Part shown: piece after piece, positions 20,716-29,195 of the stretch
How positions within the stretch are numbered: the first letter of the stretch is position 1
How the letters are laid out: each line of letters opens with the position of its first letter
NCBI RefSeq assembly: GCF_024397895.1
Contig: NZ_CP073346.1
Location: 682,001 to 746,000 of the forward strand
Source of the DNA: Pseudomonas benzenivorans
GTDB lineage: Bacteria; Pseudomonadota; Gammaproteobacteria; Pseudomonadales; Pseudomonadaceae
Length of the DNA stretch: 64,000 nucleotides
Direction: 5' to 3'
Made by a program: the position numbers and the translations under genes
Notes under the pieces: generated by a model
Seen by the model: the letters and a program-made list of their open reading frames with translations, nothing else
The model's database searches: none
What the model was told of the DNA's origin: nothing

Positions 20716-22062
20716 ATGTCGCAGCCCTGGAGTCCCGATAGCTGGAGAACCAAGCCGATCCAGCAACAGCCGATCTACCCCGACGCCGCCCACCTGGCGA
20801 AGGTCGAGCAGACCCTGGCCGGCTACCCGCCGCTGGTGTTCGCCGGCGAAGCCCGCGAGCTACGCCGACAGTTCGCCGAGGTGACCCAGGGCCGCGCCTT
20901 TCTATTGCAAGGCGGCGACTGCGCCGAGAGCTTTGCCGAGTTCAGCGCAGCGAAGATTCGCGACACCTTCAAGGTGCTGTTGCAGATGGCCATCGTCATG
21001 ACCTTCGCCGCCGGCTGTCCGGTGGTGAAGGTCGGCCGCATGGCCGGTCAGTTCGCCAAGCCGCGCTCGGCCAATGACGAGACCATCGGCGACACCACCC
21101 TGCCGGCTTACCGCGGCGATATCGTCAACGGCATCGGCTTCGATGCGCAGAGCCGCGTGCCCGACCCGGAGCGCCTGCTGCAGGCCTACCACCAGGCCAC
21201 CGCGACCCTCAACCTGCTGCGCGCCTTCGCCCAGGGCGGCTTCGCCGACCTGCACCAGGTGCACCAGTGGAACCTGGACTTCATTGCCAACTCGGCCCTG
21301 GCCGAGAAATACAGCCTGCTGGCCGACCGCATCGACGAGACCCTGGCGTTCATGCGCGCCTGCGGCATGGACGGCTCGGCCCAGGTGCGCGAGACCAACT
21401 TCTTCACCGCCCACGAAGCCCTGCTGCTCAACTACGAGGAAGCCTTCGTGCGCAAGGACAGCCTCACCGGCGGCTGGTACGACTGCTCGGCGCACATGCT
21501 GTGGATCGGCGATCGCACCCGCCAGCTGGACGGCGCCCATGTCGAGTTCCTGCGCGGCGTCGGCAACCCGATCGGGGTCAAGGTCGGCCCGAGCATGGGC
21601 AGCGAGGACCTGATCCGCCTGATCGACATCCTCAACCCGGACAACGATCCGGGTCGCCTCAACCTGATCGTGCGCATGGGTGCCGACAAGGTCGAAGCCG
21701 GCCTGCCGCGCCTGATCCAGACCGTGCAGCGCGAGGGGCGCCAGGTGCTGTGGAGCTCCGACCCGATGCACGGCAACACCATCAAGGCGTCCAGCGGCTA
21801 CAAGACCCGCGACTTCGCGCAGATCCTCGCCGAAGTGAAGCAGTTCTTCGCCGTGCACCAGGCCGAAGGCAGCTACGCCGGCGGCATCCACATCGAGATG
21901 ACCGGACAGAACGTCACCGAATGCATCGGCGGCGCCCGACCGGTCACCGAGGACAGCCTGTCGGACCGCTACCACACCCATTGCGACCCACGGATGAACG
22001 CCGATCAGTCGCTGGAACTGGCCTTCCTGATCGCCGAAACCCTCAAGCAGGTGCGCCGCTAG
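20716..22062 (+). CDS. 3-Deoxy-7-phosphoheptulonate synthase, class II
   Basis: A 448-residue class II (plant-type) DAHP synthase. It joins phosphoenolpyruvate and erythrose 4-phosphate in the first step of the shikimate pathway. Family motifs are [14 protein letters not shown] (metal-binding cysteine), [51 protein letters not shown] and [18 protein letters not shown]. Pseudomonads usually carry this enzyme besides class I AroG/AroF forms, linked to aromatic and secondary metabolism. The start ATG at 20716 gives the normal family length. Confidence 0.96.
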   Translation: MSQPWSPDSWRTKPIQQQPIYPDAAHLAKVEQTLAGYPPLVFAGEARELRRQFAEVTQGRAFLLQGGDCAESFAEFSAAKIRDTFKVLLQMAIVMTFAAGCPVVKVGRMAGQFAKPRSANDETIGDTTLPAYRGDIVNGIGFDAQSRVPDPERLLQAYHQATATLNLLRAFAQGGFADLHQVHQWNLDFIANSALAEKYSLLADRIDETLAFMRACGMDGSAQVRETNFFTAHEALLLNYEEAFVRKDSLTGGWYDCSAHMLWIGDRTRQLDGAHVEFLRGVGNPIGVKVGPSMGSEDLIRLIDILNPDNDPGRLNLIVRMGADKVEAGLPRLIQTVQREGRQVLWSSDPMHGNTIKASSGYKTRDFAQILAEVKQFFAVHQAEGSYAGGIHIEMTGQNVTECIGGARPVTEDSLSDRYHTHCDPRMNADQSLELAFLIAETLKQVRR

Positions 22063-22210
22063 GCAAGCCAAGGCGGGCATCCTCGAAGCTGTCCGCCCTT
22101 GCCCTGGTGCCGGACGCTCCGAGATGCGACGGACGCCTGCATGCCAGCCTGACAAGCCGGGATGGGCGCGATATGGTTAGGCTATCCATGCACCTGTAGA
22201 GGAACCGACC

Positions 22211-22387
22211 ATGCCGTGGTATGCCTGGCTGCTGATCATCCTCATCCTGGGCTCCATCGTCGGCGGCTTGCTGGTGCTGCTGCGAACCGCCAAGCCCCTG
22301 CCGCTGAGCGAGGAGCAACTGAAGAAGATCCGTGAACGCAAAGTCGAGATGGAAGCGCAGGACGCCAGGGACAATAGTCGGCGCTAG
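22211..22387 (+). CDS. Small membrane protein, DUF2897 family
   Basis: A 58-residue protein read directly from the sequence. It begins MPWYAWLLIILILGSIVGG, giving one membrane helix at about residues 5-26, then a charged cytoplasmic tail (SEEQLKKIRERKVEMEAQ). GAGGAA lies seven bases before the ATG. The family is known only as DUF2897, with no assigned role. Its 3' end overlaps the start of the following lipoprotein gene by 56 bases in another frame, so the two are probably translationally linked. Confidence 0.85.
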   Translation: MPWYAWLLIILILGSIVGGLLVLLRTAKPLPLSEEQLKKIRERKVEMEAQDARDNSRR

Positions 22388-23759
22388 TTTTCTGGTTGCT
22401 CTGCTGGCCGGCTGTGCCAGCGTTGCCCCGCCCGCTGTGGCCCCCGACGGCTGCGAGCAGCTGTTCGCCCACTTGCACGAAGCCACCGAGGCCCACCGGG
22501 ACGCGCAATACCACCGCCTGCAAGGCTTTCCTGGCCTGCGTAGCGACAGACTGATGGCCCGTCTTGGAGACAATGCGCAGAGTCCAGGGCAACGCAACCT
22601 GTGGGCGTCGCGCCTGGCCGAGCGCGACGCCGAGGCCAGCCAGATCGAAATCGCCCAACTGCCGCCGGCGGAGCATCGCGTCTGGAGCGGCAGTGCGCAC
22701 CGGCGGAAACTGGAAAACTGCCGCGCCGGCCAGGTGCAGCGCCTGACCGACGATCCCGACGCATTCACCCACGCCATCCAAGCCGCCCAGGTACCCGATG
22801 ATTACCGCGAGTGGGCCCGCGCCCTCGGCCTCAATCCGCTGCTCAAACCCGCCTTCCGCCAGGGCATCGCCGCGTGGCAACGGGCCGCAGCCGCCGCCAC
22901 GGCGCCCGAGGACAGTCCGCACTGGCTGAGCTATGCCCCGCTGCCCAGCGTCTCAACCAGCAGCCCGGACGCTCTGGGGGTGGATGCCCTGGGCCTGCCC
23001 CAGGCCTCTGCAGCCCAGCTCGAGGCGTTGTTCGCCCGCCACGCCCCGCACCTACGCATCGAGCAAGGCGGTCACAGCGATCGCATCGGCAGCCCGTATT
23101 TCGCCGTCGATGGCAGGCGCGCCTTCAACGCCGAACAGGCGCGCCTTTACCGACACACTGGCTGGAGCCAGATCAACGGCCGCTGGCACCTGCAACTGGT
23201 CTATCAACTCTGGTTCGACCAGCGCCCGAGACCCCACGCCCTGGACCTGTACGGCGGCGAACTGGACGGCCTGATCTGGCGCGTTACCCTCGACCGAAAC
23301 GGCAACGCGCTGCTCTATGACAGCATCCACCCTTGCGGCTGTTGGCACAGCTTCTACCTGCCTCGGCATTCGCCCCTGCACTTTCAGCAGCCGGAGGACG
23401 AAGAGGCCCGCCTGGTGCGCCGCCTGAAGATCGATGGCCGGCAAGCGCCGACGCTGTGGCTGAGCGCCGGAACCCATGCGCTGCGTTGGGTCGACGGTCG
23501 TCGCTCCCCCTACCCGCCCCTTAGCTACCAGCAGAACGATCTCGATCAGCTGCGCCGGCTTCCCCATCCGAACGGGCAGCGCAGCCTTTATGGAGCAGAT
23601 GGCCTGGTGCCCGGCAGTCAGCGCCTGGAACGCTGGCTACTGTGGCCGTCGGGCGTCATTTCGCCGGGCGCCATGCGTCAGTGGGGGCATCACGCCACGG
23701 CCTTCATCGGCCGCGCGCATTTCGATGATCCGCTCCTGCTGCAGCGCTACTTCCACTAG
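22332..23759 (+). CDS. Predicted lipoprotein of unknown function
   Basis: A 475-residue secreted protein. The N terminus reads MNAKSRWKRRTPG, then a hydrophobic stretch ending in a lipobox, VALLAGC, with the lipidated cysteine near residue 28. The rest has many Trp, His and Arg, and motifs such as LDLYGGELDGLIWRVTLDRNG, IHPCGCWHSFYLP and WLSAGTHALRWVDG. I recognise no enzyme family. The only usable start is GTG at 22332, inside the DUF2897 gene; the ribosome site (AAGAAGATCC) is weak. The frame is long and uninterrupted, so the gene is real, but function is unknown. Confidence 0.82.
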   Translation: MNAKSRWKRRTPGTIVGASFLVALLAGCASVAPPAVAPDGCEQLFAHLHEATEAHRDAQYHRLQGFPGLRSDRLMARLGDNAQSPGQRNLWASRLAERDAEASQIEIAQLPPAEHRVWSGSAHRRKLENCRAGQVQRLTDDPDAFTHAIQAAQVPDDYREWARALGLNPLLKPAFRQGIAAWQRAAAAATAPEDSPHWLSYAPLPSVSTSSPDALGVDALGLPQASAAQLEALFARHAPHLRIEQGGHSDRIGSPYFAVDGRRAFNAEQARLYRHTGWSQINGRWHLQLVYQLWFDQRPRPHALDLYGGELDGLIWRVTLDRNGNALLYDSIHPCGCWHSFYLPRHSPLHFQQPEDEEARLVRRLKIDGRQAPTLWLSAGTHALRWVDGRRSPYPPLSYQQNDLDQLRRLPHPNGQRSLYGADGLVPGSQRLERWLLWPSGVISPGAMRQWGHHATAFIGRAHFDDPLLLQRYFH

Positions 23760-23856
23760 TGAATGCCCCGGGCCAGGGCCGGATCAGGCGCATTGGCAAA
23801 GCCCCGCGCGGAGCCGGGGCGACCCTCAGCCGGCGGCCATGCCCCATCGGAAGCCA

Positions 23857-24678
23857 CTATTCCTCGACATTGGCAATGCCCACACCGCCAGACGCGCTTG
23901 CCCGGACCGCGATACGGCTGGGGCCGAAAATATCGGCCAACTGGCCGCTGCTGCGCAGCTGCTCGAGCAGGCTGGCGAAGCGCTCGGCACTGATAGGCCC
24001 TTGCGGACGAACCAGAGCATGGTGCTTGTAGGGTTGATCGATGCGCTCGGAGACCAGCAATTGCCCGGCATACTCGCGATGCCGCTCGAGGAACTCGCCG
24101 ATATAGGAGCGCGTGACCAGAGCGATGTCGGCGCGACGGCGCACCACCATCAACAGGTTACTGTCGTGGGAATAGGTCAGGGTGGCATTGTAGTTCTGCT
24201 GGAGGAACTCGGGCGCGGCGTTGAACCCGGCGAATGCATAGTGATAGCCGTTGTACAGCGCCAGGCGCTTGCCTTGTAGCGAATCGAAATAGTCTTGCTC
24301 GCGCCCGAGCTCGACCCGTGCGACGAACACCTCGGCATCCTCCAGGCCCATGTCGACGCTGTCGTGGGCGATGTCGTGCCAGTCCCAGGCAGGATTCTCG
24401 AACAACGCCAGATCGATTCGCCCCTGCTCGAAGTCGCGGAAGCGACGAGGCACCGACGTGGGCACCATGATGAACTGGTAATCGCTCTGGGCCTGGTTCA
24501 ACGCCTCGAGCAAGTCGAGCAACAGGCCGCTGGCATTCGGCTCCTCCGGTTTGACCACATAGGGCGGAAAATGCACACCACCGACATGCACCACCTGGCC
24601 GGCCGCGAGCGGCCCGGCCAACAGCAACGCGCCCAACACTGCGCACGCACGCAGCCCCCTGAGCATCGACTTCCGCAT
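23857..24678 (-). CDS. Periplasmic solute-binding protein, family 3-like (orphan A)
   Basis: A 273-residue secreted protein: signal peptide to about residue 26 (MRKSMLRGLRACAVLGALLLA..LAAG), then a type II periplasmic binding domain of family 3 (VGGVHFPPYVVKPEEPNASGLLLDLLEAL; DLALFENPAWDWHD; KRLALYNGYHYAFAGFN; LVTRSYIGEFLERH). Such proteins usually bind amino acids for ABC uptake. No permease or ATPase gene is near. It lies 70 bases after a paralogue in the same direction, with similar sequence throughout, so the pair arose by duplication. It may serve a distant transporter or act in sensing. Confidence 0.87.
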   Translation of the reverse strand: MRKSMLRGLRACAVLGALLLAGPLAAGQVVHVGGVHFPPYVVKPEEPNASGLLLDLLEALNQAQSDYQFIMVPTSVPRRFRDFEQGRIDLALFENPAWDWHDIAHDSVDMGLEDAEVFVARVELGREQDYFDSLQGKRLALYNGYHYAFAGFNAAPEFLQQNYNATLTYSHDSNLLMVVRRRADIALVTRSYIGEFLERHREYAGQLLVSERIDQPYKHHALVRPQGPISAERFASLLEQLRSSGQLADIFGPSRIAVRASASGGVGIANVEE

Positions 24679-24748
24679 AACTCCCCCTGATCCCCACCAT
24701 AGATAAAAACCAGACTACTCAGCGTCAAACCGAGCGACCAGCACCGCT

Positions 24749-25555
24749 TTAGTCGACTTGCGCCTGCAGAGCACCCACCAGGTGATAACGCCTCAGCAGC
24801 GGCGACAACTGGTCCTGCTTGTTCAACGTCTGCAACAACCGTTCAAACTGGTCCGGCCCCAAGGGCGCATGTGGGCGAAACAACGCATGGTGCTGATAAG
24901 TCTGGTCGACTCGCTCCGACACCAGCAGGGCCGAGCTGCGCTCGGGATGGCGGTCCCGATAGAGCTGCAGGTAGGACCGGGTGATCACGGCGATGTCCGC
25001 CCGCCCTCGCAGGAGCATGATCAGGTTACTGTCGTGGGAATAGGTGAGCACCGCATCGTAGTGCTCGGCGAGGAACTGCTTGTCGGCGTTGAAGTCGGCG
25101 AAGCCGTAGTGATAGCCGCTGTACAGGGCCATGCGCTTGCCCTTGAGCTGATCGAAATAGCGCTGGTCACGTCCCGCCTCGTTGCGCGCGACATAGACCT
25201 CGGCATCTTCGATCTTCAGGTCCAGGGCGCTGTGCTCGATGCCCTGCCAGCCCCAGCTCGGCGACTCGAACATGATCAGGTCGAAGCGCCCGCTTTCCAG
25301 GTCTCGGTAACGCCGGGTCACCGAGGTCGCCACCAGCTCGAAGCGGTAGTCGCCCTGCAACTGATTGAGCGCCGCGAGCAACTCCGGCAACAGCCCACCA
25401 GGGCTGGCGCTCTCGGGCTTCACCGCATAGGGGGGGAAATGGTAGGCGCCGACGCCGACCCGCTGTTCGGCGAACAGCGGTTGAACCAGCAGCAGGGTCA
25501 GTGCGACCAGCAGAACTCCGTACCGCACGCGCAAGGAACACCTCATGGAGCACAC
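24749..25555 (-). CDS. Periplasmic solute-binding protein, family 3-like (orphan B)
   Basis: A 268-residue paralogue of the following gene, with matching blocks VGAYHFPPYAVKPESASPGGLLPELLAAL, FDLIMFESPSWGWQG, KRMALYSGYHYGFADFN, YSHDSNLIML and VSERVDQTYQHHALFRP. It has a clear signal peptide (to about residue 29). The start is GTG 25555 with AAGG six bases upstream; ATG 25546 is the alternative. Shared Trp- and Tyr-rich blocks suggest both bind similar small ligands. No transporter genes adjoin. Upstream gene of the two-gene unit. Confidence 0.86.
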   Translation of the reverse strand: MCSMRCSLRVRYGVLLVALTLLLVQPLFAEQRVGVGAYHFPPYAVKPESASPGGLLPELLAALNQLQGDYRFELVATSVTRRYRDLESGRFDLIMFESPSWGWQGIEHSALDLKIEDAEVYVARNEAGRDQRYFDQLKGKRMALYSGYHYGFADFNADKQFLAEHYDAVLTYSHDSNLIMLLRGRADIAVITRSYLQLYRDRHPERSSALLVSERVDQTYQHHALFRPHAPLGPDQFERLLQTLNKQDQLSPLLRRYHLVGALQAQVD

Positions 25556-25646
25556 TTATGACCTTGATCCGTTCCCTGTCAGTGCCACGCGAACCGTCCC
25601 TGGCCGCAACAATCCCGTCGATTAGGCTAAGCCTAGCCGATATTGC

Positions 25647-26270
25647 TTAAACTTCCTTGAGGACCAGCGACAGGGCCTCTTCGGCGAGCTGCTCCAGGGT
25701 CATGGGCCCGTCTGCATGGAACCAGGTGGTGGTCCAGCTCAGGGCGCCGGTAAGCAAGCGCCGAAGGATGAAGGGATCCGTCTTGAAGTAGCCCTGCGCC
25801 CGGGCTTCACCGAGGACCTCCAACCATAGCCGCTCATAGGTGTCGCGCAACTCGAGAATGAAGCGCTGGCTCTCCTCCGACAGCGATCGCCACTCGTAGA
25901 CCAGCACCGCCATGGCCTCGCCGGTTCCGCCCATGATCGACTGCAGTTCGCAGCGGATCAGCGCCAGTACCCGCTCGCGCAGGTTACCGGCCTCGGCCAG
26001 CTCGGCCTGCATCAACGCGGTGTTGTAGCGGATGGTTTCCTCCATCACCGATCGGAGAATTTCATCCTTGCTCTTGAAGTGGTGAAAGATGCTGCCCGAC
26101 TGAATGCCCACCGCACTGGCCAGGTCGCGCACCGTGGTGCGCTCGTAGCCCTTGCTGCGAAACAGGTGGGCCGCCATCTGCAGCAGCTTGCCGCGGGCGC
26201 TGTCCGGGTCGGTGATCAGGCCCTTGCCCACCAATTCGCGCATCACCGCCTGAGCTTGTTGATCGTCCAC
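25647..26270 (-). CDS. atuR: TetR-family repressor AtuR
   Basis: A 207-residue TetR regulator. The helix-turn-helix is TTVRDLASAVGIQSGSIFHHFKSKDEIL. It is divergent from atuA exactly as AtuR is in P. aeruginosa, where it represses the acyclic terpene utilisation genes until a pathway acyl-CoA or acid intermediate is present. The start is set at GTG 26270, with GGGGAG eight bases upstream. Two palindromes of the CCAAGC-N4-GCTTGG type in the gap are its likely operators. Confidence 0.92.
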   Translation of the reverse strand: MDDQQAQAVMRELVGKGLITDPDSARGKLLQMAAHLFRSKGYERTTVRDLASAVGIQSGSIFHHFKSKDEILRSVMEETIRYNTALMQAELAEAGNLRERVLALIRCELQSIMGGTGEAMAVLVYEWRSLSEESQRFILELRDTYERLWLEVLGEARAQGYFKTDPFILRRLLTGALSWTTTWFHADGPMTLEQLAEEALSLVLKEV

Positions 26271-26395
26271 GCTGGTTACTCCCCATACACCTGTCAGCTG
26301 CGGCAAACCGCGCCGTCACCGGAAACGCCGCCGCGACTCGGCAAACCTAGCCAAGTATTTGTCGTTATTGGTGAAAGTTATGCCGGGTGCGCCCC

Positions 26396-26411
26396 CCAAG
26401 CAAGCGCTCGG
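26396..26411. promoter_or_regulatory. Likely AtuR operator 1
   Basis: CCAAGC-AAGC-GCTCGG, arms complementary except for one position. It matches the layout of operator 2, 40 bases further on. AtuR of P. aeruginosa is known to bind two inverted repeats in the atuR-atuA gap. Confidence 0.65.
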
Positions 26412-26451
26412 GCGATTTTTTGGCGGGAAAGCCCTGCTTCCGCACTTCCAA

Positions 26452-26469
26452 ACCAAGCGCTTGCTTGGT
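26452..26469. promoter_or_regulatory. Likely AtuR operator 2
   Basis: ACCAAGC-GCTT-GCTTGGT, with perfect 7-bp arms and a 4-base spacer. It lies 41 bases before the atuA start codon, where it would block the atuA promoter. Confidence 0.7.
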
Positions 26470-26510
26470 AGTGTTTGAATCATCCTTCCTCGAGCAACGG
26501 CTGCCACACC

Positions 26511-28304
26511 ATGACCAAGACCGTGCGCATCGGTTGCGCCTCCGCCTTCTGGGGCGACACCTGTACCGCCGCCGCCCAACTGGTGCATGGCGGCCAGCTG
26601 GACTACCTGGTGTTCGACTACCTGGCCGAAATCACCCTGTCGATCATGGCCGGAGCCCGGCTGAAGAACCCGGAGCTCGGCTACGCCACCGACTTCGTCG
26701 AGGTACTGGCGCCGCTGCTGACGCAGATCGAGGCGCAGAACATACGGGTGATCAGCAACGCCGGCGGGGTCAATCCGCAGGCCTGCGCCCGGGCCTTGAG
26801 TGCCGCCTGCGAGAAGGCCGGGGTCGATCTGAAGATCGCCGTGCTGCACGGCGACGACCTGCTGCCCAGCCTGGGCGAGCTGCGTCAGGCCGGCCACGTC
26901 GAGATGTTCAGCGGCGCCGCCCTGCCGTCTCGGTGCGTGTCGGTCAATGCCTATCTCGGCGCCCCGGGTATCGTCTCCGCCCTGGCGCAGTGTGCCGACA
27001 TCATCATCACCGGCCGGGTGGTCGACAGCGCGGTGGTCAGCGCCGCCCTGGTACACGAGTTCGGCTGGGACTGGTGCGACTACGACAGACTGGCCCAGGC
27101 CGCCCTGGCCGGGCACATCATCGAATGTGGCGCCCAGTGCACCGGCGGCAACTTCACCGACTGGGAAACCGTGCCGGACTACGAACACATCGGTTTTCCC
27201 ATTGTCGAGGCCGCCGCCGACGGCAGCTTCGTCGTGACCAAGCCGCAGGGCTCAGGCGGCCTGGTCACCCCCCTGAGCGTGGGCGAACAGCTGCTCTACG
27301 AGATCGGCGACCCGCGCGCCTACCTGCTGCCGGATGTGGTCTGCGACTTCAGCCAGGTCAGCCTGCAGCCGCTCGGCCAGGATCGTGTCGGCGTCACCGG
27401 CGCCCGCGGCCTGCCGCCGCCTGAGCAATACAAGGTCAGCGCCACCTACCCGGACGGCTTTCGCTGCAGCGCCAGCTGCCTGATGGCCGGCATCGACGCG
27501 GTAAAGAAGGCCGAGCGGGTCAGCCGGGCGATCATCGCCCGAACCGAGGAACTGTTCGCCGCGCGCGGTTGGGGGCCCTACAGCGAGGTCAGCATCGAAC
27601 TGCTCGGCAGCGAGGCCACCTACGGCCCCCATGGCAGACGCCAGGACAGCCGCGAAGTGGTGATCAAGCTGGCCGTGCGCCATCCACAGAAAGAAGCGCT
27701 GGTGCTGTTCTCCCGCGAGATTGCCCAGGCCGCCACCGGCATGGCCCCGGGCCTGACCGGCCTGGTCGGCGGCCGGCCGACGGTCTACCCGGTGATCCGC
27801 CTGTTCTCCCTGCTGGTCGACAAGCGCGCCTGCACGCTGCAGGTCGAACTGGCGGGCGAGCGGCAGCCCGTGCACCTGCCCGACACCGAAACCTTTGCTC
27901 CGCAAGCCCTCGCCGACAACCTGGAGCCGGCCGGCCCCGCCGGCCTGGCCGACGCCAGCGTGCCCTTGATCAAGCTGGCCGTGGCCCGCTCCGGCGACAA
28001 GGGCAACCACGCCAACATCGGCGTGATGGCGCGCCGCCCCGAGTACCTGCCCTGGATAGCCGAGGCCCTGTCCACGGCCGCCCTGGCCGACTGGATGGAC
28101 CACGTGCTCGACCCGCAGCTCGGGCGCATCCAGCGCTGGTACCTGCCCGGCAGCCACAGCCTCAACTTTCTCCTGGAGAACGCCCTGGGCGGTGGCGGCG
28201 TCGCCAGCCTGCGCATCGACCCGCAAGGCAAGGCATTCGCCCAGCAACTCCTGGAATTTCCGGTGCCAGTGCCACGGGCCCTGGCCGACAGCCTCGAAGG
28301 ATAA
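26511..28304 (+). CDS. atuA: Acyclic terpene utilisation protein AtuA
   Basis: A 597-residue protein of the AtuA/DUF1446 family, the first gene of the terpene operon. It begins [17 protein letters not shown] and holds family blocks [28 protein letters not shown] and [23 protein letters not shown]. AtuA is needed for growth on citronellol in P. aeruginosa, but its reaction is not established. The ATG at 26511 was preferred to a TTG at 26475, which would lie only six bases past operator 2. The gene ends nine bases before atuB. Confidence 0.94.
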   Translation: MTKTVRIGCASAFWGDTCTAAAQLVHGGQLDYLVFDYLAEITLSIMAGARLKNPELGYATDFVEVLAPLLTQIEAQNIRVISNAGGVNPQACARALSAACEKAGVDLKIAVLHGDDLLPSLGELRQAGHVEMFSGAALPSRCVSVNAYLGAPGIVSALAQCADIIITGRVVDSAVVSAALVHEFGWDWCDYDRLAQAALAGHIIECGAQCTGGNFTDWETVPDYEHIGFPIVEAAADGSFVVTKPQGSGGLVTPLSVGEQLLYEIGDPRAYLLPDVVCDFSQVSLQPLGQDRVGVTGARGLPPPEQYKVSATYPDGFRCSASCLMAGIDAVKKAERVSRAIIARTEELFAARGWGPYSEVSIELLGSEATYGPHGRRQDSREVVIKLAVRHPQKEALVLFSREIAQAATGMAPGLTGLVGGRPTVYPVIRLFSLLVDKRACTLQVELAGERQPVHLPDTETFAPQALADNLEPAGPAGLADASVPLIKLAVARSGDKGNHANIGVMARRPEYLPWIAEALSTAALADWMDHVLDPQLGRIQRWYLPGSHSLNFLLENALGGGGVASLRIDPQGKAFAQQLLEFPVPVPRALADSLEG

Positions 28305-28312
28305 CGACGCCC

Positions 28313-29191
28313 ATGGCCTACGACTCCATCTTCAAGCCCGGCCTGTTCGCCGGCCAGACCATTCTGGTCACCGGCGGCGGCAGTGGCATCGGTCGCTGCA
28401 CCGCCCACGAGCTCGCCGCCCTGGGCGCCCATGTGGTACTGGTCGGGCGCAAGCTGGAAAAACTCCAGGCCACCTGCGAGGAAATCCACGAGGACGGTGG
28501 CAGCGCCAGCCTGCAGGTCTGCGATATCCGCGACGAGGAGTCGGTCAAGACCATGGTCAAGGCGGTGCTCGACGAGCGCGGGCAGATCCACCATCTGGTC
28601 AACAATGCCGGCGGCCAGTACCCCGCGCCGCTCGCCTCGATCAGCCAGAAGGGCTTCGAGACCGTGGTGCGCACCAACCTGGTCGGCGGCTTTCTGGTCG
28701 CCCGCGAGGTGTTCAACCAGAGCATGAGCAGCACCGGCGGCAGCATCGTCAACATGCTCGCCGACATGTGGGGCGGCATGCCCGGCATGGGCCACTCCGG
28801 CGCCGCCCGCGCGGGCATGGAGAACTTCACCAAGACCGCCGCCGTCGAGTGGGGCCATGCCGGGGTGCGGGTCAATGCCGTGGCCCCCGGCTGGATCGCC
28901 TCCAGCGGCATGGATACCTACGAAGGCGCGTTCAGGGCGGTGATCCCGACCCTGCGCGAAAGCGTGCCGCTCAAGCGCATCGGCAGCGAGTCGGAAGTGG
29001 CCGCGGCCATCGTCTTCCTGCTGTCGCCGGGCGCCGCCTTCGTCAGCGGCACCACGCTGCGCATCGATGGCGCGGCCAGCCAGGGCAGTCGCGCCTTCCC
29101 CCTGGCCAAGGCCAAGCCCGGACAGGGCCAGCCCTATAACGGCTTCCACCGCGCCTACCTGCCCGACGCCCTGAAACAACAGGAGGAATAG
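28313..29191 (+). CDS. atuB: AtuB, short-chain dehydrogenase
   Basis: A 292-residue short-chain dehydrogenase/reductase. The cofactor loop is LVTGGGSGIGRCTAHELA, followed by NNAGGQYPAP and VNAVAPGWIAS. The usual catalytic Tyr-X3-Lys is not seen at its normal place: the stretch there reads GHSGAARAGMENFTKTAAVEW, with Lys kept but no Tyr four residues before it, as in 2,4-dienoyl-CoA reductase-like members. In the Atu pathway it is thought to oxidise citronellol or citronellal, although this assignment is not proven. Operon position second, eight bases after atuA. Confidence 0.92.
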   Translation: MAYDSIFKPGLFAGQTILVTGGGSGIGRCTAHELAALGAHVVLVGRKLEKLQATCEEIHEDGGSASLQVCDIRDEESVKTMVKAVLDERGQIHHLVNNAGGQYPAPLASISQKGFETVVRTNLVGGFLVAREVFNQSMSSTGGSIVNMLADMWGGMPGMGHSGAARAGMENFTKTAAVEWGHAGVRVNAVAPGWIASSGMDTYEGAFRAVIPTLRESVPLKRIGSESEVAAAIVFLLSPGAAFVSGTTLRIDGAASQGSRAFPLAKAKPGQGQPYNGFHRAYLPDALKQQEE

Positions 29192-29195
29192 AACG

